Assembly: GCF_001544835.2 (NCBI RefSeq)
Contig: NZ_FCNX02000016.1
Location: forward strand, 62,001 to 126,000
DNA length: 64,000 nucleotides
Source of the DNA: Caballeronia fortuita
GTDB lineage: Bacteria > Pseudomonadota > Gammaproteobacteria > Burkholderiales > Burkholderiaceae
Reading direction: 5' to 3'
Below the pieces are notes generated by a model. It was given only the letters and a program-made list of their open reading frames with translations, did no database searches and was not told the origin of the DNA. Below, piece by piece: positions 27,701 through 35,367 of the stretch. Positions within the stretch are counted from its first letter, which is position 1. Each line of letters starts with the position of its first letter. Both the position numbers and the translations under genes were made by a program.

Positions 27701-28177
27701 AACGCGCCGCTTGCCGCGACGACCGAGATCAATCTTCATGCGCCGGCGATACTGCCCGCTGATTATTGCGGTGACGTGCAGGAGCGTTTGTCCTTGTACA
27801 AGCGCCTGGCGAATTGCGAATCGAGCGATGCGATCGACGGCATTCTCGAAGAACTCGTCGATCGCTTCGGCAAGCTGCCGCCGCAGGCGCATGCGCTGGT
27901 GGAGACGCATCGGTTACGACTGGCCGCGAAGCCGCTGGGTATATCGAAGATCGATGCGGGCGAGCAGTCGATCTCGCTGCAGTTCGTGCCCAATCCGCCT
28001 GTGGATGGCATGAGGATCATCGAGATGGTGCAGAAGCATAAGCACATCAAGCTCGCGGGGCAGGATAAGTTGCGCATCGAGTCGCGTAGTCCTGATCTTG
28101 CTGTGCGGATTTCTACTGTCAAGGAAACGTTGCGGGCGCTGGGTGGGCCGGTGAGGACTGCGGCTGTTGTCAGGTGA
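24704..28177 (+). CDS. mfd: Transcription-repair coupling factor Mfd
   Basis: An 1157-residue SF2 DNA translocase that removes RNA polymerase stalled at lesions and recruits UvrA. The UvrB-homology region occupies about residues 15-350, the RNA-polymerase interaction domain about 475-550 (DPVVHAQHGIGRYMGL), then the helicase domains with Walker A CGDVGFGKTEVALRA near 635, DEEH box IIDEEHRFGVRQKEALK near 735, the QLRGRVGRSHHQAYAYL segment near 905 and the C-terminal UvrA-masking domain. Length is normal (about 1150). An ATG at 24650 is in frame, but the relatives' N terminus matches ATG 24704. A TATAAT hexamer at 24618-24623 is a likely -10. Confidence 0.96.
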   Translation: MPSKAVTAQSSSPIALVKAGQRFVFDGASGSADALAIARYHAAYRESVPLLTVVTASAVDAQRLAAEIPYFAPDARVRLLPDWETLPYDTFSPHQDLVSERLATLHDLGEGRCDILIVPATTALYRMPPASFLAAYTFSFTQGERLDEAKLKAQLTLAGYEHVSQVVRPGEYCVRGSLIDLYPMGSALPYRLDLFDDQVDSIRAFDTDTQRSLYPVRDVRLLPGREFPFDEAARTAFRSRWREVFEGDPSRSQIYKDMGNGVPSAGIEYYLPLFFDETATLFHYLPQGSQLAFVGDMDAAIKRFTHDTKQRFDFLSHDRERPLLEPRRLFLTDDDFFTFAKPFAQLKFPATPEGGWAVPLPGLAIDRHADEPLLALRHYLEQTDNRVMLVAESAGRRETIQQLLADNGLRGELRDTFQEWLSADGKFTLGIAPLANGFSLPAEKLSIVTETELYGPLARRAGRRRQEQASNVDSMVRDLAELKVGDPVVHAQHGIGRYMGLVSMDLGEGETEFLHLEYHNEAKLYVPVAQLHVISRYSGADPESAPLHTLGSGQWEKAKRKAAQQIRDTAAELLNLYARRAAREGYAFKLEPRDYTKFAESFGFEETPDQAAAIAAVIGDMTSGKPMDRLVCGDVGFGKTEVALRAAFIAVMAGKQVAILSPTTLLAEQHTQTFTDRFADWPVRIAELSRFKTGKEVSTAVQQINEGSVDIVIGTHKLLSSDVKFKRLGLVIIDEEHRFGVRQKEALKALRAEVDVLTLTATPIPRTLGMALEGLRDFSVIATAPQKRLAIKTFVRREEDGVIREAMLRELKRGGQVYFLHNEVETIENRRTMLEALVPEARIAVAHGQMHERELERVMRDFVGQRANVLLCTTIIETGIDVPSANTILMHRADKFGLAQLHQLRGRVGRSHHQAYAYLLVHDPQSLTKQAQRRLEAIQQMEELGSGFYLAMHDLEIRGTGEVLGDKQSGEIHEIGFQLYTDMLNDAVRALREGREPDLNAPLAATTEINLHAPAILPADYCGDVQERLSLYKRLANCESSDAIDGILEELVDRFGKLPPQAHALVETHRLRLAAKPLGISKIDAGEQSISLQFVPNPPVDGMRIIEMVQKHKHIKLAGQDKLRIESRSPDLAVRISTVKETLRALGGPVRTAAVVR

Positions 28178-28206
28178 GGTTTTTCGCTTGGTCCCGATTC
28201 GTTATT

Positions 28207-28795
28207 GGTCTATTAGCACTGCCCCTGTGCGGGGCGGCACTTACTTTCTTTGCTGCTGCAAAGAAAGTAAGCAAAGAAAGCAGCTTCTGTTACGCCCGCG
28301 GTCACACGCAGTTTGGGTAGTTCTCTCGTCGGAGGTGGCACTCGCCTAACGAGTGCCCTCAAACACCCAAGCGGGCTTGGATCGCGCACGGTCCGACTAG
28401 CTAGTTCGTTACGCGCGCTGGTTCAGCACAAAATGGCTCCGGCCCGCTTCGCGGCCGATGGGTCAATCGGGTTTGCGCGCGCTTCGAACGCCGCCACCTC
28501 ACCACACACGCGCACGATCGGTTTCCCTCGCATACCCAACGGCAGCGCGTAGCGCTGTGCCGGCGCTCTTTCGTGCTGGACCCGCTCGTTCCGTGGTGCG
28601 ATGTGGCAGACCGTGCGCGAGCCAAGCCCCGCTAGACCTTGGAGGGCACTCGTTAGGCGAGTGCCACGGAGGACGAGAGAACTACCCAAACTGCGTGTGA
28701 CCGCGGGCGTAACAGAAGCTGCTTTCTTTGCTTACTTTCTTTGCAGCAGCAAAGAAAGTAAGTGCCGCCCCGCACAGGGGCAACGCTAATAGACC
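28207..28795. repeat. 590-bp element with 187-bp near-identical terminal inverted repeats
   Basis: The left arm 28207-28393 and the reverse complement of the right arm 28609-28795 match over their whole length with a few short mismatched patches. Each arm holds three nested hairpins: GCCCCTGTGCGGGGC, a 14-bp-arm palindrome CTTACTTTCTTTGC/GCAAAGAAAGTAAG (left copy 28240-28271), and GGCACTCG-CCTAA-CGAGTGCC. The 215-bp core 28394-28608 has no motif I can name. Short ORFs on both strands beginning MGSSLV.GGTRLTSAL come from the arms and are probably not genes. Similar palindrome clusters are, to my knowledge, dispersed between genes in Paraburkholderia and relatives. No transposase, so mobility in trans is only an inference. 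Confidence 0.85.
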
Positions 28796-28907
28796 ACAAA
28801 GAAAACGGGACCAACCGCAAAACAGCGAAAAAACACCAAAAAAAGCCCATGCGGCCAGCACAAAACATTTGGGCTATGATCAACCCCTACCGGCAAGGAG
28901 TCAAAAC

Positions 28908-30134
28908 ATGTCACAGCCCGCCGATGCGGCGCATCCCGAAGCCCGATCGAAAGCCGAAAAGCCCCTCTCGCTGCCGTGGATCGAGCGCCTCGTATCGATC
29001 GATACCGTCAGCCGTAATCCGAACCTCGGCCTGATCGAAACCGTCCGCGACGAACTGCGCAAGTCTGGCATCGAAGCGACCATCACCAACGATCCGCGCG
29101 GCCAGTGGGCAAATCTCTTCGCCACGGTCCCGGCGCACGACGGCGCGACCAATGGCGGCATCGTGTTATCGGGTCATACGGATGTGGTTCCAGTCGACGG
29201 CCAGGACTGGCAAAGCGATCCATTCAAGCCCGAAGTGCGCGACGGCCTGCTCTACGGCCGCGGCTCGTGCGACATGAAAGGTTTCATCGGCGCGGCGCTC
29301 GCCATGCTGCCCAAAATGCAGGCGACGAAGCTCGCCAAGCCCATCCACTTCGCGCTTTCCTACGACGAAGAAGTCGGCTGCGCCGGCGCGCCGCTGCTGA
29401 TCGCCGATCTGCAAAAGCGCGGACTGAAACCCGATGGCTGCATCGTCGGGGAACCGACGTCGATGCGCCCGATCATTGCGCATAAAGGCATCAACACGTA
29501 TCACTGCTGCGTGCGCGGCTTCGCTGCGCATTCGTCGCTCACGCCCAAGGGCCTGAACGCAATCGAGTACGCGGCACGGCTCATATGCCATATCCGCGAT
29601 CTCGTCGACGAGTTTCGCGCGCAAGGTCCGTTCGACGAGCTTTACGACGTGCCCTTCACGACCGGCCAGACCAGCACGATCAAAGGCGGCAACGCGATCA
29701 ACACCGTGCCCGCCGAATGCAACTTCGAGTTCGAGTTCCGCAATCTGCCGACGATCGATCCCGACCAGATCTTCAGCCGCATCGAATCGTACGCGCGCGA
29801 CACGCTGCTGCCGAAGATGCTCAAGGAACACGGCAACGCGGCGATCGAATTCAGGAAGCTCGCGTCCGCACCCGGACTCGACGCCACCGAACAGGCCGCG
29901 ATCACGCAACTCGTGCGCGCGCTCACGCAAAACCAGGACAAGCACAAGGTCGCCTACGGCACCGAGGCGGGTCTCTTCGCCAACGCGGGCGTGCCGAGCA
30001 TCGTGTGCGGACCGGGCAACATCGAACAGGCGCACAAGGCGAACGAATATGTGTCGCTCGAACAGCTCGTCCAGTGCGAGGCGTTTCTTGGCAAGTTCAT
30101 CCACAGCATGTCCGTCGAAGCTCAAACCCGCTGA
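28908..30134 (+). CDS. argE: Acetylornithine deacetylase
   Basis: A 408-residue M20-family zinc hydrolase that converts N-acetylornithine to ornithine in arginine synthesis. Metal ligands are visible in SGHTDVVPVDGQDW near residue 88, GSCDMKGF near 121 and YDEEVGCAG near 150 with the catalytic Glu; EPTSMRP near 180 and the C-terminal YGTEAGLFANAG complete the set. Length is normal (about 385-410). Start ATG 28908 follows an AAGGAG ribosome site. A longer in-frame extension upstream passes through the repeat arm and is not coding. The dehydratase gene follows after 8 bp, so the two are co-transcribed. Confidence 0.95.
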   Translation: MSQPADAAHPEARSKAEKPLSLPWIERLVSIDTVSRNPNLGLIETVRDELRKSGIEATITNDPRGQWANLFATVPAHDGATNGGIVLSGHTDVVPVDGQDWQSDPFKPEVRDGLLYGRGSCDMKGFIGAALAMLPKMQATKLAKPIHFALSYDEEVGCAGAPLLIADLQKRGLKPDGCIVGEPTSMRPIIAHKGINTYHCCVRGFAAHSSLTPKGLNAIEYAARLICHIRDLVDEFRAQGPFDELYDVPFTTGQTSTIKGGNAINTVPAECNFEFEFRNLPTIDPDQIFSRIESYARDTLLPKMLKEHGNAAIEFRKLASAPGLDATEQAAITQLVRALTQNQDKHKVAYGTEAGLFANAGVPSIVCGPGNIEQAHKANEYVSLEQLVQCEAFLGKFIHSMSVEAQTR

Positions 30135-30142
30135 CTCATCCC

Positions 30143-31165
30143 ATGTCCACGTCCGACCAGCACACCGACAACACGATCGACGGCACGCCCATTCCGACAC
30201 TCGACGACATCGCCGAGCAGCACATGGCGCTCACGCCGTGGGTCGCGCGCACGCCGACTTTCGAGCGCCACGATTTTCCGACGCTCGAAGGCACGCCGAT
30301 CACCTTCAAGTTCGAATTGCTCCAGGCGAGCGGCACGTTCAAGGCGCGCGGCGCGTTCTCGAACATCCTCGCGCTCACCGACAGCGAGCGTTCGGCGGGC
30401 GTCACGTGCGTATCGGCGGGCAATCACGCGGTCGCGGTAGCCTACGCGGCGCAGCGCATGGACGTGAGCGCGAAGGTCGTCATCATCAAGAGCGCGAGCC
30501 CGGCGCGCGTCGCGCTGTGCCGGCGATTCGGCGCGGAAGTCGTGTTCGCGGAGAACGTTGCCGAAGCGTTCGAAGTCGTGCGGCGCGTCGAAGCGGAAGA
30601 AGGACGCGTGTTCATTCATCCGTTCAACGGCTATCGCACGGTGCTCGGCACGGCGACGCTCGGCTATGAATGGACCTCGCAAGCGCCCGATCTCGACGCC
30701 GTGATCCTGCCGATCGGCGGCGGCGGTCTGGCCGCGGGCGTATCGACGGCGATGCGTCTCGCCAATCCATCCCTGCATGTGTATGGCGTCGAGCCGGAAG
30801 GATCGGACGCGATGCGGCGCAGCTTCGAGGCGAATCACACGATCAAGATGGGCGCGATGCACGGCATCGCCGATTCGCTGATGGCGCCGCACACCGAGCA
30901 GTACAGCTACGAGCTGTGCCGCCGGCATATCGACGAGATCGTCACCGTGTCAGATGCCGAGTTGCGCCACGGCATGCTCCAGCTATTCGGCGAACTGAAG
31001 CTCGCGGTCGAGCCCGCCTGCGCCGCCGCCACCGCCGCCCTGCTCGGGCCGTTGCGCGAACGCCTGCAAGGCAAGCGCGTCGGCGTGCTGTTGTGCGGCA
31101 CGAATACCGATCCGGCCACGTTTGCGAAGCATCTGGCGAACGCAATCGAATCGTCGAGCCGCTGA
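30143..31165 (+). CDS. Threonine/serine dehydratase (PLP fold II), TdcB/serine-racemase-like
   Basis: A 340-residue PLP-dependent enzyme. The PLP lysine is in SGTFKARGAFSNIL near residue 66, the cofactor Asn loop is SAGNHAVAVAY near 93, and the Gly-rich phosphate cup is GGGGLAAGVS near 193. It lacks the C-terminal ACT-like regulatory domain of biosynthetic IlvA, so it is a short catabolic threonine/serine dehydratase or a related hydratase; substrate cannot be fixed from sequence. It follows argE by 8 bp. A serine-racemase activity is possible in this family. Confidence 0.85.
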   Translation: MSTSDQHTDNTIDGTPIPTLDDIAEQHMALTPWVARTPTFERHDFPTLEGTPITFKFELLQASGTFKARGAFSNILALTDSERSAGVTCVSAGNHAVAVAYAAQRMDVSAKVVIIKSASPARVALCRRFGAEVVFAENVAEAFEVVRRVEAEEGRVFIHPFNGYRTVLGTATLGYEWTSQAPDLDAVILPIGGGGLAAGVSTAMRLANPSLHVYGVEPEGSDAMRRSFEANHTIKMGAMHGIADSLMAPHTEQYSYELCRRHIDEIVTVSDAELRHGMLQLFGELKLAVEPACAAATAALLGPLRERLQGKRVGVLLCGTNTDPATFAKHLANAIESSSR

Positions 31166-31953
31166 TTCAATCCGGCAACTGGGCGCTGCAAATCTTCGTC
31201 GGAGCGCAGCGCGCGCTCCGGGCCATATTCGTGCGCAGACTTACGTTGCAGATTTCATAAATCGCGATATTTCGACGAATAGTTGAGTTTCGCGCATAGT
31301 TTGCCAACCGGTCGGCAATGCTTGTGCGCTCGCGCATGCGCTGCTACTGTCATAAGGAACGTTCGGGCAGCACAACCAGGTCGATTAGCGGGAGTGCCAG
31401 GTTTCGAACCGGCCTTCGAAGTGGATTCACGCGGTATCTGAAAGCTGTTCTGGCAAGTGCCGCCCGCGTCAGTTTCGCTCTGCAGAGAATGCGTGCCTAT
31501 TGAGCAGCATTGTAGTCAACTTGGCTGATCCGCCGTTCTTTCGACTGCATCAAACCGCGCTCGGCTTCGATGTCTGCATGCGACCGGCCGCTACGGCTCG
31601 CACGCGCGTGCCCGTATGAGTCCGAGCAGCGGGGTGTTCGTGCCGCAATGATCCTTCACGAAGCTCGCTCCGCAGCAGGAATGCAAGTGCGACGCTGTCG
31701 CTGGCTTGCACTTCTGCACGCCCAGACGCGGCCAGCTATCAGCACGCTCCGCTCTTCACGCCCGATCGGGGGCCCCGAAGAAGTTTGCCGACGGCGACCG
31801 ACACTTACGACACCAAGATGCGCAACAAGTATCCCAATGCCGTCAGATTGCGCCGGGTGCGGAGCATGACGAGCACGAACCGGATCAAGAGCATCAGCAG
31901 TTCCATGACGACCGCAGCGCTTGCGCTCGATATGAACTCGAGAAGGAGCACCC
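31166..31953 (+). other. Gene-poor stretch before the secreted-protein gene
   Basis: About 790 bp with no coding frame I can support on either strand; short frames such as 31318-31503 lack a ribosome site and homology. The first third is less GC-rich than its surroundings (for example CATAAATCGCGATATTTCG near 31255). No tRNA, hairpin terminator or repeat is obvious. It presumably carries the promoter of the downstream gene, whose AAGGAG site lies at 31942-31947. Confidence 0.5.
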
Positions 31954-33537
31954 ATGAGGAAACCCTGTATCGGCGCGATGGCCGCGCTTCTCCTCGCCGC
32001 TGGCACGGCCGCCCATGCGGTGGAAGCGAATCAACCGGCGCGCAATCCGTTTCTCGCCGCCGAAAAATATGCGATCACACATTTCGATCCATCGCAGAGC
32101 GACGCGTTTCCGTATGCGGTCAAGCCCGGTTTTTTCAACGTCGACATCAGGAACGCGCCGCGCGTTGTCAATGGTCCGGTGAACATCATGACGCTCGCTT
32201 CGACGTCGCCGAACTTCATGTGGGGCGTGTCCAGCGAAGGCGTGACTTATATCGACGTGTCGAACGGCGGCTTCAGGGAGGTCGCGCGCGCGGCGGCGCC
32301 GGGCAACAAGATCGTTCCGGCTGCGCTGCACGAGAAGGTGCTCGGCGAACGCATCACAAGCATCAAGCAGGCCGAAGACGCCGTGTTCAAGACCTATGGC
32401 CTCGACTGGACGCGCGTGGTCAACGGTATCTACTCCGTAGTGGACAACGATAACCACGTCTATTACAACGGTCAGGACGGCCGGATCAGCATGTTCGGTC
32501 TCGTCGACGAGAAGAATCCGGCGGCCGGCATCAAGGTCATGAAGACGGTCGACATGAAACCGATCGTGGGCAAGGCGCATCTCATCGGCACGGGCATCAC
32601 GTATGACGGCAAGTTCGTCGTCGCGTCCAACGTGTCGATCAGCGTGTTCGACCGTTCGCTCGAAGGCCAGCCGCAGACGATCCGCTTCGCGCCGGGCGAG
32701 ATCGTAAGCAACTCGTTCGCGATCGATGAAAAAGGCGGCATCTATATCGCGTCGAACCGCGTCATGCACAAGGTCGTCTGGACCGGCGCGAAGCTGTCCG
32801 AAGCAGAAGCCGACGGCGCCTGGAAGGCCGAATATGAGCACGGCGTTCAGCCGCCCGCGGTCAAATTCGGCGACGGCACCGGCTCCACGCCGACGCTCAT
32901 GGGCTTCGGCGACGACGAAGACAAGCTCGTCGTCATCACCGACGGCGCGAACCGCATGCACCTCGTCGCCTTCTGGCGCGATCAGATTCCCACGGGCTGG
33001 ACGCAGATACCGGGCACGAAGTCGCCGCGCATTGCTGGTCAGATCGGCATAACGGCGGGACTCAGGCATCCGCCGAAGTTCGTTCAGAGCGAACAGTCGG
33101 TCGTCGTTAACGGTTATGGCGCGTTCGTCGTAAACAACGTGGCCGAAAAGGGCCATCCGGACAAGCTCGTCGACGTGCTTTCGCTGGGTCCAGTCAACAA
33201 ACCGGCATCGGGCGCGGAACGTCTCGAGTGGGATCCGAAGAAGCACGCGTGGCGCTCGGTGTGGACGCGTAACGACATCGTTTCGATCAGCATGGTGCCG
33301 AGCACGAGTTCGGCGTCGAACATGGTGTTCGTGAACGGCTACTATCCGAAGAGCGGATGGGAAGTCACCGGCCTGGACTGGAACACTGGCAAGACCGTGC
33401 ACCGCGTGTCGTTCGGAAAGAGCAATCTGGGCAACGGCGCCTATGCGATCATTCAGTACATGTCCAACGGCGACCTGCTCTTCAACAGCATTGGCGGGCC
33501 GACGCGTATCGCTCTGAAGCACGCCGCAGCGAAGTAA
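31954..33537 (+). CDS. Large secreted protein, possibly a beta-propeller; function unknown
   Basis: A 527-residue protein with a clear signal peptide (MRKPCIGAMAALLLAAGTAAHA, cleavage near residue 22). The mature part is rich in short beta-strand patterns that repeat irregularly: NFMWGVSSEGVTYIDVSNGG near 88, NHVYYNGQDGRISMFGLVDE near 168, DGKFVVASNVSISVFDRS near 223, EKGGIYIASNRVMHKVVW near 258, DKLVVITDGANRMHLVAFWR near 325, GWEVTGLDWNTGKTVHRVSF near 470 and NGDLLFNSIGG near 508. That pattern fits a six- to eight-bladed propeller such as NHL/quinoprotein-like proteins, but I see no PQQ, lactonase or metal motif and no known family name. An AAGGAG ribosome site precedes ATG 31954. It is a single-gene unit ending at a hairpin shared with potI. 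Confidence 0.7.
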   Translation: MRKPCIGAMAALLLAAGTAAHAVEANQPARNPFLAAEKYAITHFDPSQSDAFPYAVKPGFFNVDIRNAPRVVNGPVNIMTLASTSPNFMWGVSSEGVTYIDVSNGGFREVARAAAPGNKIVPAALHEKVLGERITSIKQAEDAVFKTYGLDWTRVVNGIYSVVDNDNHVYYNGQDGRISMFGLVDEKNPAAGIKVMKTVDMKPIVGKAHLIGTGITYDGKFVVASNVSISVFDRSLEGQPQTIRFAPGEIVSNSFAIDEKGGIYIASNRVMHKVVWTGAKLSEAEADGAWKAEYEHGVQPPAVKFGDGTGSTPTLMGFGDDEDKLVVITDGANRMHLVAFWRDQIPTGWTQIPGTKSPRIAGQIGITAGLRHPPKFVQSEQSVVVNGYGAFVVNNVAEKGHPDKLVDVLSLGPVNKPASGAERLEWDPKKHAWRSVWTRNDIVSISMVPSTSSASNMVFVNGYYPKSGWEVTGLDWNTGKTVHRVSFGKSNLGNGAYAIIQYMSNGDLLFNSIGGPTRIALKHAAAK

Positions 33538-33558
33538 GCGGCGGATACTGAACGCAAC

Positions 33559-33596
33559 GAAGGGCCATTGCGGCGCGTGTGTCGCAATGGCCCTTC
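33559..33596. terminator. Hairpin between the secreted-protein gene and potI (convergent)
   Basis: A perfect 14-bp stem, GAAGGGCCATTGCG (33559-33572) with CGCAATGGCCCTTC (33583-33596), around a 10-base loop. There is no long T run on either side, so it may be a weak or Rho-assisted bidirectional terminator. Confidence 0.65.
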
Positions 33597-33643
33597 GGCG
33601 TTTGCAGCGCGCCGGCCGCGCTTGTGCAACCGGCTTTCCGCGA

Positions 33644-34462
33644 TCAGGTCACGCTCGCGAGCTTTCTGCGCTCGCTGCGCAGCATGAAAGCGTTCACCGC
33701 AATTACGCCGACGGTCACGAGCGCGATGAACAAGGTCGCGAGCGCGTTCATCTCGGGATTCAGGCCGAGACGCACGCGCGAGAACACGACGAGCGGCAGC
33801 GTCGTCGAGCCGGGACCGGACAGGAACGCCGACAGCACGAGATCGTCGATCGACAGCGTGAACGACAGCAGCCAGCCCGCCACGAGGGCCTGCGAGATCA
33901 GCGGCAGCGTGATCGAAAAGAACACGCGCAAGGGCGTTGCGCCGAGATCGAGCGCGGCCTCTTCCAGCGACGGATTGAGCTCCCGCACGCGCGATTCCAC
34001 GATGATCGCGACATACGAGATGCACAGCATTACGTGCCCGATCCAGATCGTGAAAAAGCCGCGATCCGGCCAGCCGATGAGCTTCGCCATTTCGACGAAC
34101 AGCAGCAGCAGCGAAATGCCCTGAATGACTTCGGGAATTACGAGCGGCGCGTTGATCATGCCCGCGTAGAGCGTGAAGCCCCTGAAGCGGCCCATGCGCG
34201 CGAGCACGAAGCCCGCCCACGTGCCGATCACAACCGACGCGCACGCCGTGAAAAACGCGATGCGCAACGACAGCCACGCCGCGTTGATCAGTTCGTCGTC
34301 GTTGACGAGCGCGCGATACCACTTGAGCGATGGCTCGGTCCAGACGGTGACGAGCGGCGAATCGTTGAACGAATAAACGATGAGGCTCAGGATCGGGATA
34401 TACAGAAACGCGAACCCGAGACCCAGCGCCGTGACTTGCAACGGACGGCTTACCTTGATCAT
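33644..34462 (-). CDS. potI: Putrescine/polyamine ABC transporter permease PotI
   Basis: A 272-residue inner-membrane permease with about six TM helices and the binding-protein-dependent transport loop EEAALDLGATPLRVFFSITLPLI near residues 165-187 (EAA motif), which docks the ATPase. Start ATG 34462 overlaps the potH stop by four bases (ATGA), so translation is coupled. A longer open frame upstream to 35299 is the antisense-free shadow of potH in another frame and not a fusion. Last gene of potFGHI. Confidence 0.92.
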   Translation of the reverse strand: MIKVSRPLQVTALGLGFAFLYIPILSLIVYSFNDSPLVTVWTEPSLKWYRALVNDDELINAAWLSLRIAFFTACASVVIGTWAGFVLARMGRFRGFTLYAGMINAPLVIPEVIQGISLLLLFVEMAKLIGWPDRGFFTIWIGHVMLCISYVAIIVESRVRELNPSLEEAALDLGATPLRVFFSITLPLISQALVAGWLLSFTLSIDDLVLSAFLSGPGSTTLPLVVFSRVRLGLNPEMNALATLFIALVTVGVIAVNAFMLRSERRKLASVT

Positions 34463-35367
34463 CGCCGTTCCTCCAGTTGCTTCGCCTGGAAGTGCTGGAA
34501 GAGCGCCATCGGCACGAGCAGCAAGAGGACCATCGCGCAGGTGACGGCGGAGGCCATCGGCCAGTCGGCGTTGTTGAAGAACTCGTTCCACATGACGCGG
34601 CCGATCATCAGCGTGTCCGCGCCGCCGAGCAGTTCGGGGATGACGTACTCGCCCACCGCCGGAATGAAGACGAGCAGGCAGCCCGCGATGATGCCGTTCT
34701 TCGACAGCGGCAACGTGATCTGCACGAACGCCTTCCACGGCTTCGCGCCGAGGTCGTAGGCCGCTTCGAGCAAGGTCAGGTCCATCTTCACGAGATGCGC
34801 GTAGAGCGGCATCACGAGAAACGGCAGATACGAATACACCATGCCGATATAGACCGCGATGTTCGTGTGATAAAGCTCGATGGGCGAATGCAGCAGGCCG
34901 ATCGACATCAGGAAGTTGTTGAGCAGGCCGTTGTTCTTGAGAATGCCGATCCACGCGTACACGCGAATCAGGAACGACGTCCAGAACGGCAGCATCACGG
35001 CCATCATCAGGACATTGCGCGAGGCCGGATTCGAGCGCGCGATGTAGTACGCCATCGGATAGCCGATCAACAGACACAGCACCGTCGATACCGCCGCGAC
35101 CAGGAGCGAGTTCATGTAGGTCGCGAAGTACAGGCTGTCCTTGACGAGGAACGCGTAATGGGCGAAATCGAGCGCGATGTGCATCACGCCTTCTTCCATC
35201 GTCACGAGATCGGTGTACGGCGGAATGCCGAGCTGGCTGTCCGCGAAGCTGATCTTGACGACGAGCAGGAACGGCACGAAGAACAGCAGCAGCAGCCACA
35301 GATACGGCCCGCCGATGACGAGCGTGCGTCCCGAAACGCCCATGCGCTTGAGCCAGTTCGTCATCAT
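34459..35367 (-). CDS. potH: Putrescine/polyamine ABC transporter permease PotH
   Basis: A 302-residue permease. TM1 (LVIGGPYLWLLLLFFVPFLLVVKI) is near residues 14-38, and the EAA loop is LLEAAYDLGAKPWKAFVQITLPL near 197-219. It starts at ATG 35367, overlapping the potG stop (ATGA), and its own stop overlaps the potI start. Pairs with PotI to form the channel for putrescine entry. Length is normal (E. coli PotH 317). Confidence 0.93.
   Translation of the reverse strand: MMTNWLKRMGVSGRTLVIGGPYLWLLLLFFVPFLLVVKISFADSQLGIPPYTDLVTMEEGVMHIALDFAHYAFLVKDSLYFATYMNSLLVAAVSTVLCLLIGYPMAYYIARSNPASRNVLMMAVMLPFWTSFLIRVYAWIGILKNNGLLNNFLMSIGLLHSPIELYHTNIAVYIGMVYSYLPFLVMPLYAHLVKMDLTLLEAAYDLGAKPWKAFVQITLPLSKNGIIAGCLLVFIPAVGEYVIPELLGGADTLMIGRVMWNEFFNNADWPMASAVTCAMVLLLLVPMALFQHFQAKQLEERR

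Noticed and set aside
28423..28689. Short ORFs in the repeat (MGSSLV.GGTRLTSAL type, both strands)
   Set aside because: The same peptide start arises from both inverted arms, there is no ribosome site, and the frames simply follow the repeat. I treat them as by-products of the element.
31318..31503. 61-codon ORF in the gap before the secreted-protein gene
   Set aside because: No ribosome site, no motif, and composition like the other non-coding frames.
33644..35299. A possible potH-potI fusion (551-residue frame)
   Set aside because: The first 275 residues are a low-complexity Arg/Ala-rich shadow of potH in another frame. PotI homology starts at ATG 34462 and the two permeases overlap by ATGA.
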